A stretch of DNA of 64,000 nt from JAEINY01 sp942490535 (GTDB taxonomy: Bacteria > Bacteroidota > Bacteroidia > Bacteroidales > Marinilabiliaceae). The stretch is from contig CALNXQ010000005.1 of the NCBI GenBank assembly GCA_942490535.1, forward strand, positions 1,302,001 through 1,366,000. The letters run 5' to 3'. Of the stretch, positions 26,464-35,715 are shown in pieces. Both the position numbers and the translations under genes were made by a program. Positions within the stretch are counted from its first letter, which is position 1, and each line of letters starts with the position of its first letter. The notes under the pieces are model-generated. The model did no database searches. It was given only the letters and a program-made list of their open reading frames with translations, and was not told where the DNA came from.

Positions 26464-26802
26464 ATGGAATCGACAAGACAGAAGAAAATATCGCGTTTGC
26501 TATTGAAGGAGATGAGTGAGGTGTTTCAGCGCGAAGCTCGTGACGTCACCATTGGCGCATTGGTTACTGTAACGGTAGTGAGAATATCTCCTGATTTAGG
26601 TCAGGCAAAGGTTTATTTAAGTATTTTTCCCGTAGATCGGGCAAAAGAGGTGCATGCCACCATTACTGAGCATACCTCTCAATTGCGTTTTGCTTTAGGA
26701 AAACGAGTAGGAAAACAATTGCGTATTATTCCGGAGCTTCGTTTTTTTGTGGATGATACCTTGGATTATGTGGAGAATATTGATCGATTGTTAAAAGAGT
26801 AA
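26464..26802 (+). CDS. rbfA: Ribosome-binding factor A
   Basis: 112 residues from the ATG at 26464 (the longer frame starts upstream of the promoter -7 element and is rejected). A single type-II KH domain binds the 30S subunit and helps late 16S rRNA maturation and cold adaptation. Typical segments are STRQKKISRLLLKEMSEVFQ, VTVTVVRISPDLGQAKVY, and the end LRIIPELRFFVDDTLDYVENIDRLL. Two bases separate its stop from the next ATG, so it heads an operon with a methyltransferase and a LolE-like permease. Confidence 0.95.
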   Translation: MESTRQKKISRLLLKEMSEVFQREARDVTIGALVTVTVVRISPDLGQAKVYLSIFPVDRAKEVHATITEHTSQLRFALGKRVGKQLRIIPELRFFVDDTLDYVENIDRLLKE

Positions 26803-26804
26803 GC

Positions 26805-27623
26805 ATGCAGTACGATCCCATTAAGCGTTCATTAGGTAAAGTATTTAATCAGTCTCCATCCCTTCGTATCTTTTTTTATAAGCTACTGGATTTATTGCTG
26901 TTGAGATCGTGGTACATTAGGCGTGCGTTGAAAAACCAGGCGCATTTAAAGGTGGGGGCAGTAAATGTGCTGGATGCCGGCAGTGGTTTTGGTCAATATG
27001 ATTATTACATGTCTTCGCTAGGACCCCAATGGAACATTACCGGGGTGGATGTGAAGGAAGAGCAGATTGAAGATTGTAATCAGTTTTTTAGTCGTATTGG
27101 CCGTAGCGATCGGGTTCAGTTTCAAATGGGCGATCTGACTAAGTTTGTGCAGCCGGAGCAATATGATCTAATTTTGTCGGTGGATGTGATGGAGCATATT
27201 TTGGAGGATGAATTGGTCTTTCGAAATTTCTATGCTTCCATGAAGAAAGGGGGAACCCTTTTGATTTCCACACCCTCTGATCAGGGTGGGTCTGATACGC
27301 ATGAACATGAGCATGATGAGGTACATGGCTTTATCGATGAGCATGTTCGGGATGGATACAATGCGGCGGATATTACCGAAAAGTTAGAGAAGGCGGGTTT
27401 TAGAAATATTGAAACCAAGTATACCTATGGACGTCCGGGCAGTCTCTCCTGGAAGTTGTCCATGAAGGTGCCGATCTTGATGCTGAATAAGAGCAAGCTC
27501 TTTTTTGTGATTGTACCCTTCTATTATCTATTGGTGTATCCCTTGGCCTATGTTCTGAATGTATTGGATGTGCAGGGAAAACATGAAAAAGGAACAGGTT
27601 TAATGGTGACTGCTTATAAATAA
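26805..27623 (+). CDS. Class I SAM-dependent methyltransferase
   Basis: 272 residues. SAM motif I is VLDAGSGFGQYD, followed by ITGVDVKEEQIEDC, MGDLTKF and the motif IV-like DLILSVDVMEHI. A C-terminal hydrophobic stretch (about 225-260, FFVIVPFYYLLVYPLAYVLNVL) suggests membrane attachment. The His-rich HEHEHDEVHGF segment is unusual. The substrate is unknown; small lipids or quinone-like molecules would fit. It lies between rbfA and the permease gene, with spacings of 2 and 6 bases. Confidence 0.85.
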   Translation: MQYDPIKRSLGKVFNQSPSLRIFFYKLLDLLLLRSWYIRRALKNQAHLKVGAVNVLDAGSGFGQYDYYMSSLGPQWNITGVDVKEEQIEDCNQFFSRIGRSDRVQFQMGDLTKFVQPEQYDLILSVDVMEHILEDELVFRNFYASMKKGGTLLISTPSDQGGSDTHEHEHDEVHGFIDEHVRDGYNAADITEKLEKAGFRNIETKYTYGRPGSLSWKLSMKVPILMLNKSKLFFVIVPFYYLLVYPLAYVLNVLDVQGKHEKGTGLMVTAYK

Positions 27624-27629
27624 TTACGG

Positions 27630-28865
27630 ATGAATCTGGCCCTACATATTGCAAAACGTTACCTGATCGCGAAGAAATCACAAAACATCATCAACGTGAT
27701 TTCGATGATTTCGGTAGTGGGTGTATTGACTGGAAGCATGGCCTTACTGGTGGTGCTGTCCGTATTTAATGGGCTGAATGGATTTATTGGTGATTTATTT
27801 GGCGCTTTTGATCCGGATTATAAAGTTGTGCCTGTTTCGGGTAAAGTGTTTTCATTGGATTCATTGGATGTAAACGCATTAAAGGAGACAGAAGGGGTGC
27901 TTTTTATTTCTGAAATTCTCGAGGATCAGGCACTACTGAAGTTTGGTCAACGACGCATGCCAGGCCAGGTCATGGGTGTGGATCACTATTTTAAACAAGT
28001 GAGTGGGGTTGATTCCATCATGGTGGATGGCCCGTTTCGACTCAAGGATGAAAATGAAAATCAGGGCGTGTTAGGGGTGATGTTGGCCGATCAGTTAAAT
28101 GTGCGTTTGAATTTTGTATCCCCCTTGTCCATGCATGTGCCAAAACGTACCGGGACCGTTAATATGATGCGTCCGGAGAGTTCTTTTAATACCGAGTACA
28201 TCCGGCCAGCTGGTTTTTTTGCTGTTCGGCAAAATGACTACGATGGTCAATATGTTATTGTTCAAATTGATCAGGCGCGCCGGCTTTTTGATTACGACTC
28301 CACAATGGTTTCTTCATTGGCCATTAAAGCCGATGCAACCATTGATCGTGATCGATTGCAGAAGAATATTCAGAAAATTGCAGGTAGCCGGCTGAATGTT
28401 TTGAATAAGGAGCAACAGCATGAAGAATTTTATAAAATGATGAAGGTGGAAAAGTTAATGGCCTTTCTCATTTTGTGCTTTATCATGATTATTGCAGCCT
28501 TCAACGTCATTGGAACACTGTCCATGTTAATCTATGAAAAGAAAGAAAGCATCTTTACTTTGAAAAGCATGGGAGCCAATCGGAAGTTAGTCACGCGTAT
28601 TTTTCTCATCGAAGGATGGCTGATTTCATTGGTGGGTGTTTTTGTGGGGGTTCTGGTTGGAATTTTACTGGTTTGGATACAACAGTATTTTGGGATTATA
28701 AAGTTTCAGGGAGGCGGCACCTATCTGATGCCTGCTTATCCCGTCAAACTTCAACTTTTTGACATCCTGTTGGTGCTAGTAACTGTTTCCACCATTGGTT
28801 TTCTGGCTGCCTGGTACCCGGTCAGGGTCATCGTAAAACGTTATTTTTCTTCGGTAGGACTATAG
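27630..28865 (+). CDS. LolC/LolE-like ABC permease (FtsX fold)
   Basis: 411 residues. The N-terminal signature AKRYLIAKKSQNIINVISMISVVGV and the first transmembrane helix (about 20-45) are typical of LolC/LolE. A large periplasmic domain follows (46-270). Three C-terminal helices carry the FtsX signature MIIAAFNVIGTLSMLIYEKKESIFTLKSMGA. With a LolD ATPase encoded elsewhere it would extract lipoproteins from the inner membrane. The last 25 bases overlap the convergent dusB gene. Confidence 0.88.
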   Translation: MNLALHIAKRYLIAKKSQNIINVISMISVVGVLTGSMALLVVLSVFNGLNGFIGDLFGAFDPDYKVVPVSGKVFSLDSLDVNALKETEGVLFISEILEDQALLKFGQRRMPGQVMGVDHYFKQVSGVDSIMVDGPFRLKDENENQGVLGVMLADQLNVRLNFVSPLSMHVPKRTGTVNMMRPESSFNTEYIRPAGFFAVRQNDYDGQYVIVQIDQARRLFDYDSTMVSSLAIKADATIDRDRLQKNIQKIAGSRLNVLNKEQQHEEFYKMMKVEKLMAFLILCFIMIIAAFNVIGTLSMLIYEKKESIFTLKSMGANRKLVTRIFLIEGWLISLVGVFVGVLVGILLVWIQQYFGIIKFQGGGTYLMPAYPVKLQLFDILLVLVTVSTIGFLAAWYPVRVIVKRYFSSVGL

Positions 28866-29842
28866 TACCCGGGGTAAGTGGCGATGATTTCTTCAAATAC
28901 GTTTGTAATTTCTTGAACACTATTTGCGCGTAACATTTTCGTGCGCAACGGACGAAAATCAGGCAGGGTTTTAAAACTAACCGCCAAGTGACGGCGCATG
29001 TGTAGGATGCCACGTCGTTCATCCAGCCAGGCAATAGCGCGGTGCAAGTGTTCCATTATCATCTCAATGTGCTCACGAAGGGTGGGAGGGGGCAGGCATT
29101 CGCCTGTATTCAAATAATGTTTAATTTCTCTAAATATCCAGGGACGACCAATACTTGGACGACCAATCATTAAGGCATCTACGCCATATCTATCAAGGTA
29201 GTATTTTGCTTTCAGTGGGCCTGTAATATCACCATTCCCAATAATGGGAATCACCATTCGCGGATTATTCTTGACTTCTCCAATTAATGTCCAGTCTGCC
29301 TCGCCCGTATACATCTGAGCACGGGTGCGTCCATGGATGGTTAGCGCCGCAATACCCACGTCCTGCAAACGTTCGGCCACATCCACAATAACCTTTGTAT
29401 TTTCATCCCAGCCCAGACGTGTTTTAACAGTGACAGGTAATTGGACTGCCTTCACAATTTCCTCCGTCATTTTTACCATCTTCGGTATGTCACGGAGCAT
29501 GCCGGATCCTGCCCCTTTGCGGGCAATCTTTTTCACCGGACAGCCAAAATTAATGTCTATTAATTCAGGTTGACTCTGTTCTGCAATTTTAGCTGCTTCC
29601 ACCATGGCATCAATATCTTTTCCATACAATTGAATGCCAACCGGACGCTCTTCATCAAAAAGCATTAGTTTCTGTTTGGTCTTGCTGATATCTTGAATAA
29701 GTGCATCGGCCGAAACAAATTCAGTATACATCATATCAGCACCGTATTTCTTACAAAGTAGCCTGAACGAAGGATCCGTCACGTCCTCCATAGGGGCTAA
29801 GAGTAATGGGTGTTTTCCCAGATCTAGTGGTCCAATTTTCAC
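28841..29842 (-). CDS. dusB: tRNA-dihydrouridine synthase B
   Basis: 333 residues, starting at a GTG (29842). FMN-dependent reduction of uridine in the tRNA D-loop. TIM-barrel signatures are APMEDVTDPSFR, the active-site region DINFGCPVKKIARKGAGSGM with the catalytic Cys, VTVKTRLGW, and the FMN loop IGNGDI with MIGRPSIGRPWIF. Length and order fit the DusB/Nif3-like bacterial group. Its 3' end overlaps the permease gene by 25 bp. Confidence 0.95.
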   Translation of the reverse strand: MKIGPLDLGKHPLLLAPMEDVTDPSFRLLCKKYGADMMYTEFVSADALIQDISKTKQKLMLFDEERPVGIQLYGKDIDAMVEAAKIAEQSQPELIDINFGCPVKKIARKGAGSGMLRDIPKMVKMTEEIVKAVQLPVTVKTRLGWDENTKVIVDVAERLQDVGIAALTIHGRTRAQMYTGEADWTLIGEVKNNPRMVIPIIGNGDITGPLKAKYYLDRYGVDALMIGRPSIGRPWIFREIKHYLNTGECLPPPTLREHIEMIMEHLHRAIAWLDERRGILHMRRHLAVSFKTLPDFRPLRTKMLRANSVQEITNVFEEIIATYPGYYSPTEEK

Positions 29843-29990
29843 AATTCTATAGTTTTGCGCAAATATAGCAGTAAAAGGGGTGATTGGAGTATCAAATGAA
29901 CAGGCTGTGAATAAATCGGTTTATAACTAATCACATAAAATAGTTCAAAATGAATTATAATTTTATATTTTGCTACAATCAACTTTTGGC

Positions 29991-31961
29991 ATGGAAAAAT
30001 TTCTACTCACTTTTTGTTGTTTAATTGCAGTTTTGAGCTGTGAATTCCAGAAGGATGATTCAGCGTTAATGCCAGAACAGGCAGAAGAAAATTTGGTGAA
30101 TCCGGATTCGATTGTTGTCAGGCAGCTGATTCAGCAGTCCCGCGAAGTGTTCGCAGCCAGTCAATCCAATGCCAAAGCATTTGACGATTATCTCCAGGAG
30201 GCTGAGCAATTGGCTTTGCAAAATAATTACCATCGTTTTTTGTTTGAGATTTATAACCTGATTGGTCAGCGCTTACGAAATCAGTCCTTTTATCCACAGG
30301 CCATGGATTATCACCGGAAGGCGTTGGATATTGCCGATATTCTAAATGACGTATGTTTATTGAGTGAAGTGCATAATCAGATTGGTGTCGTATATCGGCG
30401 TATTGATGAGAATAGCAAAGCGCTCGATATGCACATGAAAGCATTGCAATATGCGGAAGAGTGTGGTGAGGATTTTAACATTAGTGTGGCCTTGAATGGG
30501 ATTGGTAATGTGAGTTTAAATTTGCAGCGTTATCGATCAGCCATTGAGTATTTTCGGAAAGCCAATGTAATTTCCGAACGGGGTGGGAATGTGATGGGGA
30601 TGGCCATTAATGTCAATAATATTGGTGAAGCTTTCCTGAACCTGAATGAGCCAGACTCTGCCTTACATTATTTTTTTAAATCATTGGATTATAATTTAAG
30701 TATTGGATCTCGCATTGGCCAATCCATCTGCTTTAATAGTATAGGCGATGCGTATTCGTCAAAACATCAAAATCGCCTGGCGCTCGATTATTTGATGAAA
30801 GCATTGGAGATTAATCTGGAGGAAGGCGACCGGATGTATATTGCAGTGAGCTATATGCATATCGGGGAAACATATTTAAATGATAATCATTTATCCGAAG
30901 CCATCAACTATTTGTTGCTTGGGTTGGATGTAGCCAATGAAATCGGTTCGAAGTTTGTCATTGAAAAGGCCTCTAAACTCTTGGCAGAGGCATATGAACG
31001 TAAGGGAAACGCAAGCATGGCTTTGAAGTTTTTCAAACAAGGCGCGGCATATAAGGATAGCTTGATAAATGAAAAGAATATTTTTCATTTATCTACCATG
31101 GAAGCAGTTTATGACCAGCAGGCTCAACAAAACCAAATCGAACAATTGAGTCGCGAAGCCTTGGTTCAGAATGCCCGTTTAACCCGGCAGAAAGTTTGGT
31201 TGTGGAGTGCCTTTTTGATTTTGTTGGTTGTGGTAGTGATTACGGCTTTAATGATTTATCAAGGACGATTGAAGCATAAGAACCGGGCTCTCCTTTTTCA
31301 ACAGCGTTTGCTGCGTTCACAAATGAATCCTCATTTTATTTTTAATGCTTTAAGTGCCATTCAGGTTTTTATTCTTGAAAATGATATGGAGAAATCCAGT
31401 CGCTTTTTATCCGATTTTGCCAAACTGATGCGGCACGTGTTGAAAAGTAGTAATTATGAGTACATTTCGCTGAAAGATGAGTTGGAAATGTTGCATTATT
31501 ATATGAATTTGCAAAAATTACGGTTTATCACTCCGTTTGAATATAAGATTGAAGTGGATTCCGAATTGGATAAAAGTGAAGTATTGGTGTTACCAATGTT
31601 GGTTCAGCCATTTGTAGAAAATGCCATTGAGCATGGACTTAAGCCTTTAGGGGGAGGTGGTCTGATTTCCATTCGATTTAAGAAACGAGAAGAAAGTATA
31701 TTCATCGAAGTGGATGACAATGGAATAGGAATTGATTATTCCGATCGTATTGGTAATTTAGCTGATAAGCATGAGTCGTTGGCACTGAAAATTACCAAAG
31801 AGCGTTTGGATGTATTAGAAAAGGATTCCAGAAAGAAAGCAGTTTTTGAAATCTTTGATAAAAAGAATGTGGATCCCTTTGATAGGGGTACCCTGGTAAG
31901 ATTTAAGTTGCCAATTATTTATTACAATAGAAACCCTAAAATAGTGCAAGGCGATGATTAA
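29991..31961 (+). CDS. TPR sensor histidine kinase of LytS type
   Basis: 656 residues from the ATG at 29991. A lipoprotein-like signal ends AVLSC with Cys17. About seven tetratricopeptide repeats follow (80-370; for example YRSAIEYFRKANVISERGG, SALHYFFKSLDYNLSIGS). A coiled region leads to a transmembrane helix (about 397-417). The His_kinase domain has phosphoacceptor His448 in NPHFIFNAL, and an ATPase domain with ENAIEHGL and EVDDNGIGID. The TPR part is extracytoplasmic. It overlaps the response-regulator gene by eight bases, so they are a cognate pair. Confidence 0.93.
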   Translation: MEKFLLTFCCLIAVLSCEFQKDDSALMPEQAEENLVNPDSIVVRQLIQQSREVFAASQSNAKAFDDYLQEAEQLALQNNYHRFLFEIYNLIGQRLRNQSFYPQAMDYHRKALDIADILNDVCLLSEVHNQIGVVYRRIDENSKALDMHMKALQYAEECGEDFNISVALNGIGNVSLNLQRYRSAIEYFRKANVISERGGNVMGMAINVNNIGEAFLNLNEPDSALHYFFKSLDYNLSIGSRIGQSICFNSIGDAYSSKHQNRLALDYLMKALEINLEEGDRMYIAVSYMHIGETYLNDNHLSEAINYLLLGLDVANEIGSKFVIEKASKLLAEAYERKGNASMALKFFKQGAAYKDSLINEKNIFHLSTMEAVYDQQAQQNQIEQLSREALVQNARLTRQKVWLWSAFLILLVVVVITALMIYQGRLKHKNRALLFQQRLLRSQMNPHFIFNALSAIQVFILENDMEKSSRFLSDFAKLMRHVLKSSNYEYISLKDELEMLHYYMNLQKLRFITPFEYKIEVDSELDKSEVLVLPMLVQPFVENAIEHGLKPLGGGGLISIRFKKREESIFIEVDDNGIGIDYSDRIGNLADKHESLALKITKERLDVLEKDSRKKAVFEIFDKKNVDPFDRGTLVRFKLPIIYYNRNPKIVQGDD

Positions 31962-32721
31962 AGTACTTATTGTGGAAGATGATTTGTATAACCAAAGGGC
32001 GGTAGAGAAAATTATCAGCGATAATTTTCCGGAGATTGAAATCATTGGTAAGGCCACCGGTGTTCAGGAAGCTTTAGGGGTTATGAATCAGCATGCACCG
32101 GATTTATTGATTTTGGATATTCATTTAATGGATGGTACTGCATTTGATTTGATTCGCCAAACCGAAAAACTAGCGTATAAGATTGTTTTCATGTCGGCTT
32201 TTCATGAGTATGCTTTAGAAGCACTTCGTTTTTCATCTGTTGACTTTATTTATAAGCCTTTTGATGTTAATGAAATGGTGGTTGCCGTTGATAAAGCCAT
32301 CGATGAGTTGCAGGATGTTTCATATCAACAAAAGTTGGCGACTTTGTTTAGTAATATGGATACTAATCAGAAGGAAAAACAGTTGGTGTTGCAGGGTATG
32401 AATACTATTAAAGTCTGCCAGGTTGCACAAATTGTTTGGGGTAAGGCAATTACGGGAGGTGCAAATTTTTATTTTGACGATGGGAGTTATTTTTTCGCTA
32501 TCAAGCCGTTACGCAGATATGAAGCAATTCTTGAAGGACATGGATTCTTTCGTTGTCATCCGCATTATCTGATCAACCTAAATCAGATTAAAGACATAAA
32601 TGAAGATTTGATGCGCATTCGCTTGTCTAATGATGACGAAGTTTTATATGAACCACGTCGCTTTCACTCGATGAAGGAAAAAATGAGTCAACATCAGGAA
32701 GTGCAGCAGTTATTGCAATAG
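31954..32721 (+). CDS. LytTR-family response regulator
   Basis: 255 residues. The receiver domain (1-120) has VEDD at 8-11 and phosphoacceptor Asp55 in LILDIHLMDG; the conserved Lys is in IYKPFD. A LytTR DNA-binding domain spans about 150-250, with GANFYFDDGSYFFAIKPLRRYEAIL and FFRCHPHYLINLNQIKDI. It is translationally coupled to the TPR kinase. Targets are unknown. A barrel protein gene 135 bp downstream is a reasonable candidate target. Confidence 0.95.
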   Translation: MIKVLIVEDDLYNQRAVEKIISDNFPEIEIIGKATGVQEALGVMNQHAPDLLILDIHLMDGTAFDLIRQTEKLAYKIVFMSAFHEYALEALRFSSVDFIYKPFDVNEMVVAVDKAIDELQDVSYQQKLATLFSNMDTNQKEKQLVLQGMNTIKVCQVAQIVWGKAITGGANFYFDDGSYFFAIKPLRRYEAILEGHGFFRCHPHYLINLNQIKDINEDLMRIRLSNDDEVLYEPRRFHSMKEKMSQHQEVQQLLQ

Positions 32722-32855
32722 CAGTAGCTCAAGAGTTAATTCATTTTTAATAATTTCAAAAAATTACATCGACCCTATAACCTTTTTGACAAACAAGCAG
32801 TATTAATTGATGAATAGTCAATGTTTGTGGCTTAGTGCTATTAAAAGGGTGTGAT

Positions 32856-33986
32856 ATGATGCGTGGGTGTGGGGTTTTGATTTTCTCTCTAATTGTTAGT
32901 TTAAATTTATTTGGTCAGCTCGATCAAAAATGGCGGTATTACTATCCCGAATTTAAAGATAATGCTGAGAACGGTCTCTATTTTCGATTAGAGAACAATA
33001 ATTTCATGAAAAACAATGAGTACTTTGGTGAATACACAGAAGGGTATACCTTGATGGGATACGCCATACAGCCTTCGATGATGTATTATGCAGGATCACG
33101 CTTGCGGATTAAGGCTGGTTTGCATCTGTTGCAGTTCAGTGGCGTATCGGAATTTACCGAAGTATTACCTGTCTTTTCTGTGCATGCGCAGCTCACAGAT
33201 AAGCTGGATTTAATTATGGGAGGGTTAAAAGGAGATGTGCATCATCGATTAATTGAACCAATTTTTGATACCGAGCATCAATATACCCGTCCCATTGAAA
33301 ATGGGTTTCAGTTTGTTTTTCAAGGTGATCATCTATGGTTGGATTCCTGGATTGATTGGGAGCAATTTATTTTTCCCGGTGATGAAAAACCTGAAAAATT
33401 TACCGCTGGTGTCAGTAGTGAATATCAATTTGCCGATACTGATTCGGACCTTAAAATATCCATCCCAATGCAGTTAGTCGCTACTCATTTGGGCGGGCAG
33501 ATCAGTGATTTTTCTGAATCCATGCAATCCTTAGCAAATATTGTTTCCGGCATTAAGCTAAGTCATGACTTGGGGGATGGTTTTATCCGTCGGGTTGGTG
33601 TGGCAACTTATTTTGCCATGTATAAAGATTTGACAAAACAATCAGGGTGGAATTTTCACTCAGGTGATGCGATTTATCCGGTTGCTGAGGTGGATTATAA
33701 ATATGGTAATTTCATGGCTGGCTATTGGCACGCCCGAAATTTTATGGCACCCAAGGGGAGTCATATATTTCAATCCGTATCGGACTATAAAGAAGGCTAT
33801 TATTCGGAGTATCGGAATCTGTTGACAGCGAAATTCAGTTTTACTAAAACGTTTATGAAGCAGATTAAATTCAGTGCAATGGTGGAAACTTATTACGACA
33901 TTCCTGCTTCCCAATTGGAGTATTCCTATGGAATTAACTTGGTTTTTACGCCTAATTTCTTCATTTCAAAAATCTCTTTTGATTAA
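32856..33986 (+). CDS. Outer-membrane beta-barrel protein, unknown
   Basis: 376 residues from the ATG at 32856. A signal peptide (about 1-21, ending LFGQ) precedes a sequence of alternating amphipathic strands rich in Tyr, Phe and Gly (for example YAIQPSMMYYAGSRLRIKAGLHLLQ and YEFADTDSDLKISI-like YQFADTD). It ends in an aromatic strand (GINLVFTPNFFISKISFD), as is usual for outer-membrane barrels. I do not recognise a named family. It lies behind the LytS/LytTR pair and next to a convergent DNA glycosylase gene. Confidence 0.75.
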   Translation: MMRGCGVLIFSLIVSLNLFGQLDQKWRYYYPEFKDNAENGLYFRLENNNFMKNNEYFGEYTEGYTLMGYAIQPSMMYYAGSRLRIKAGLHLLQFSGVSEFTEVLPVFSVHAQLTDKLDLIMGGLKGDVHHRLIEPIFDTEHQYTRPIENGFQFVFQGDHLWLDSWIDWEQFIFPGDEKPEKFTAGVSSEYQFADTDSDLKISIPMQLVATHLGGQISDFSESMQSLANIVSGIKLSHDLGDGFIRRVGVATYFAMYKDLTKQSGWNFHSGDAIYPVAEVDYKYGNFMAGYWHARNFMAPKGSHIFQSVSDYKEGYYSEYRNLLTAKFSFTKTFMKQIKFSAMVETYYDIPASQLEYSYGINLVFTPNFFISKISFD

Positions 33987-33988
33987 GT

Positions 33989-34546
33989 CTACTTGATTTC
34001 TGTGCCCGGTTCTATCGTAAATCGCCAGGGTTTGAGTCGCCATTCGTCGGGTGCATAGTTAATGCCAATTCGTTTCGACAAAGTATGTTCTGTTATTTCT
34101 TGTAAAGGTGCTTCCAGCCATAAGCGATTAGAAGAGGTTAAGTCCTCACTGTAAAAAGATTTGTCCAGTTGGAGTTGTTTTCCAACGCGTCCGGGGCCAT
34201 CAGCGGTGTTTAGTCCTCGGATTAAAACAGCCTGGGGATGGTCTTCTTTGCCGGTCACAATGTTGAGGAGCCAATGCATACCGTATATTAAATAGACATA
34301 TACGCAGCCACCTTCGTGGTACATGACTTCTGTGCGTGATGTTCGTCCTTTACTGGCATGACACGCCAAGTCCTCTTCACCCTTGTAAGCCTCTGTTTCT
34401 GTGATCATCCATCTGAATGTTTTACCGTCATTAAATCGACGAACCAGAATTTTGCCTAACAAATCAGGGGCTACGACTAAGGCGTCCCGGGTATAAAATG
34501 GGCCTTGCAATCGGATGCCGGTTGTTTTAATAGTGAATTTTGTCAT
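33989..34546 (-). CDS. DNA-3-methyladenine glycosylase (AAG/MPG type)
   Basis: 185 residues, full length for the bacterial AAG family. It removes alkylated purines such as 3-methyladenine and hypoxanthine. Landmarks are DLLGKILVRR, the catalytic-region ITETEAYKGEEDLACHASKG, MYHEGGCVYVYLIYGMHWLLNIVTG, and GPGRVGKQL. Its start overlaps the end of the guanine deaminase-like gene by 20 bases. The pairing of a purine glycosylase with a purine deaminase is suggestive but could be chance. Confidence 0.93.
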   Translation of the reverse strand: MTKFTIKTTGIRLQGPFYTRDALVVAPDLLGKILVRRFNDGKTFRWMITETEAYKGEEDLACHASKGRTSRTEVMYHEGGCVYVYLIYGMHWLLNIVTGKEDHPQAVLIRGLNTADGPGRVGKQLQLDKSFYSEDLTSSNRLWLEAPLQEITEHTLSKRIGINYAPDEWRLKPWRFTIEPGTEIK

Positions 34547-35003
34547 TGGTGAGCGCCCATGTTTTAAAGGTGCTGATTGCTTCGTAATCTAAAAGTTGTT
34601 TGGTTGGGATGTTTCGCGCAGTCAAAGGTTTTTTAATTTCGTCGTAAATAAATTGATCGTCGAACCCGATGGTGGCGGCATCGCTCTTTGTGTTGCCAAA
34701 ATAAATAGTGGATAGTCGGGACCAATAAATAGCGCCAAGGCACATAGGGCAGGGTTCGCAGGAGGTGTATATGGTGCAGTCGCTCAAATCAAAGGTGTTT
34801 AAGTTTTGTGCTGCCTGGCGGATCGCATTTACCTCGGCATGAGCTGTGGGGTCGTTACCGGCTGTGACTCTATTGACCCCTGTGCTAATAATTTCATCAT
34901 CTTTCACAATGACTGCGCCAAAAGGGCCACCACCATTCTTGATGTTTTCGTTAGCCAGACGTATGGCTTCCCGCATGTATTTTATATGTATCTCCTTGTT
35001 CAT
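34527..35003 (-). CDS. guaD: Guanine deaminase-like zinc deaminase
   Basis: 158 residues of the CDA fold. Zinc ligands are His55, Cys85 and Cys88 (HAE at 55-57 and PCPMC), and the proton shuttle is Glu57. The start MREAIRLA...GGGPFGAVIVKD, NRVTAGNDPTAHAEVNAIR and the C-terminal KTWALTNDKIHY are close to Bacillus-type guanine deaminase. It converts guanine to xanthine. tRNA adenosine deaminase (TadA) is the alternative, but its typical PCxxCxGA region with a longer RNA-binding end is not as well matched. Confidence 0.85.
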   Translation of the reverse strand: MNKEIHIKYMREAIRLANENIKNGGGPFGAVIVKDDEIISTGVNRVTAGNDPTAHAEVNAIRQAAQNLNTFDLSDCTIYTSCEPCPMCLGAIYWSRLSTIYFGNTKSDAATIGFDDQFIYDEIKKPLTARNIPTKQLLDYEAISTFKTWALTNDKIHY

Positions 35004-35082
35004 ATGAAACTAAAATTTGAACATCGAATTTGAAAGAATTAATTGAATTTGACAACATTTGAATGGTTTTTTGTCTGGAATA

Positions 35083-35114
35083 TTGGCATATACCAAAAAT
35101 AAGCAGTACTTTTG
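35083..35114 (+). promoter_or_regulatory. Promoter of the rplM-rpsI-rpsB-tsf cluster
   Basis: TTG (35083-35085), 21-bp spacer and TACTTTTG (35107-35114) fit the Bacteroidota consensus. A leader of about 135 bases follows before rplM and may hold an autoregulatory RNA, though no known motif was recognised. Confidence 0.8.
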
Positions 35115-35254
35115 CGGCCGATTATTGTCCGAGCCTAAAGGTATTGGTATCTAAAATTTGATCGCAAAAAGGGTGGGACCGGCTTGCTATCAATTAGGTG
35201 TTGTGCCTTTGCAAACTGTTTTAATAATAAGTCTAATTTAAACAAAGGAAGACT

Positions 35255-35710
35255 GTGGATACGTTAAGTTACAAAACGATTTCGGCCAACAAAGCGACTG
35301 CTAACAAAGAGTGGGTTGTTGTGGATGCTGCCGATATGGTAGTCGGTCGTTTGGCATCGAAAGTTGCCAAATTACTTCGTGGGAAGTATAAGCCGAACTA
35401 CACGCCTCACGTAGATTGTGGGGATAATGTGATTATTTTGAATGCCGATAAGGTGCGGTTAACCGGAAACAAATGGAATGACCGTTTATTCTTCTATCAC
35501 AGTGGATACCCAGGTGGTCGTACAGACATTACTCCTGCGGAATTAATGGCTAAAAAACCTGAGAAATTGGTTGAACGTGCGGTAAAAGGGATGTTACCTA
35601 AAAACCGTTTGGGACGTCAACTTTTCAGAAATTTATTTGTGTATGCAGGTGGTGAGCACAAACAAGAAGCTCAACAGCCTAAAGTAATCGATATTAATGC
35701 CATTAAATAA
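35255..35710 (+). CDS. rplM: 50S ribosomal protein L13
   Basis: 151 residues, starting at a GTG. The N-terminus MDTLSYKTISANKATANKEWVVVDA is normal for Bacteroidota. Core segments are VVGRLASKVAKLLRGK, VRLTGNKWNDRLFF, HSGYPGGR and VKGMLPKNRLGRQLF. L13 binds 23S rRNA early in 50S assembly. It is followed after five bases by rpsI, as in nearly all bacteria. Confidence 0.98.
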   Translation: MDTLSYKTISANKATANKEWVVVDAADMVVGRLASKVAKLLRGKYKPNYTPHVDCGDNVIILNADKVRLTGNKWNDRLFFYHSGYPGGRTDITPAELMAKKPEKLVERAVKGMLPKNRLGRQLFRNLFVYAGGEHKQEAQQPKVIDINAIK

Positions 35711-35715
35711 CGACT

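Noticed and set aside
34527..35003. TadA tRNA adenosine deaminase
   Set aside because: The C-terminal KTWALTNDKIHY and overall pattern fit guanine deaminase better, although TadA was not fully excluded.
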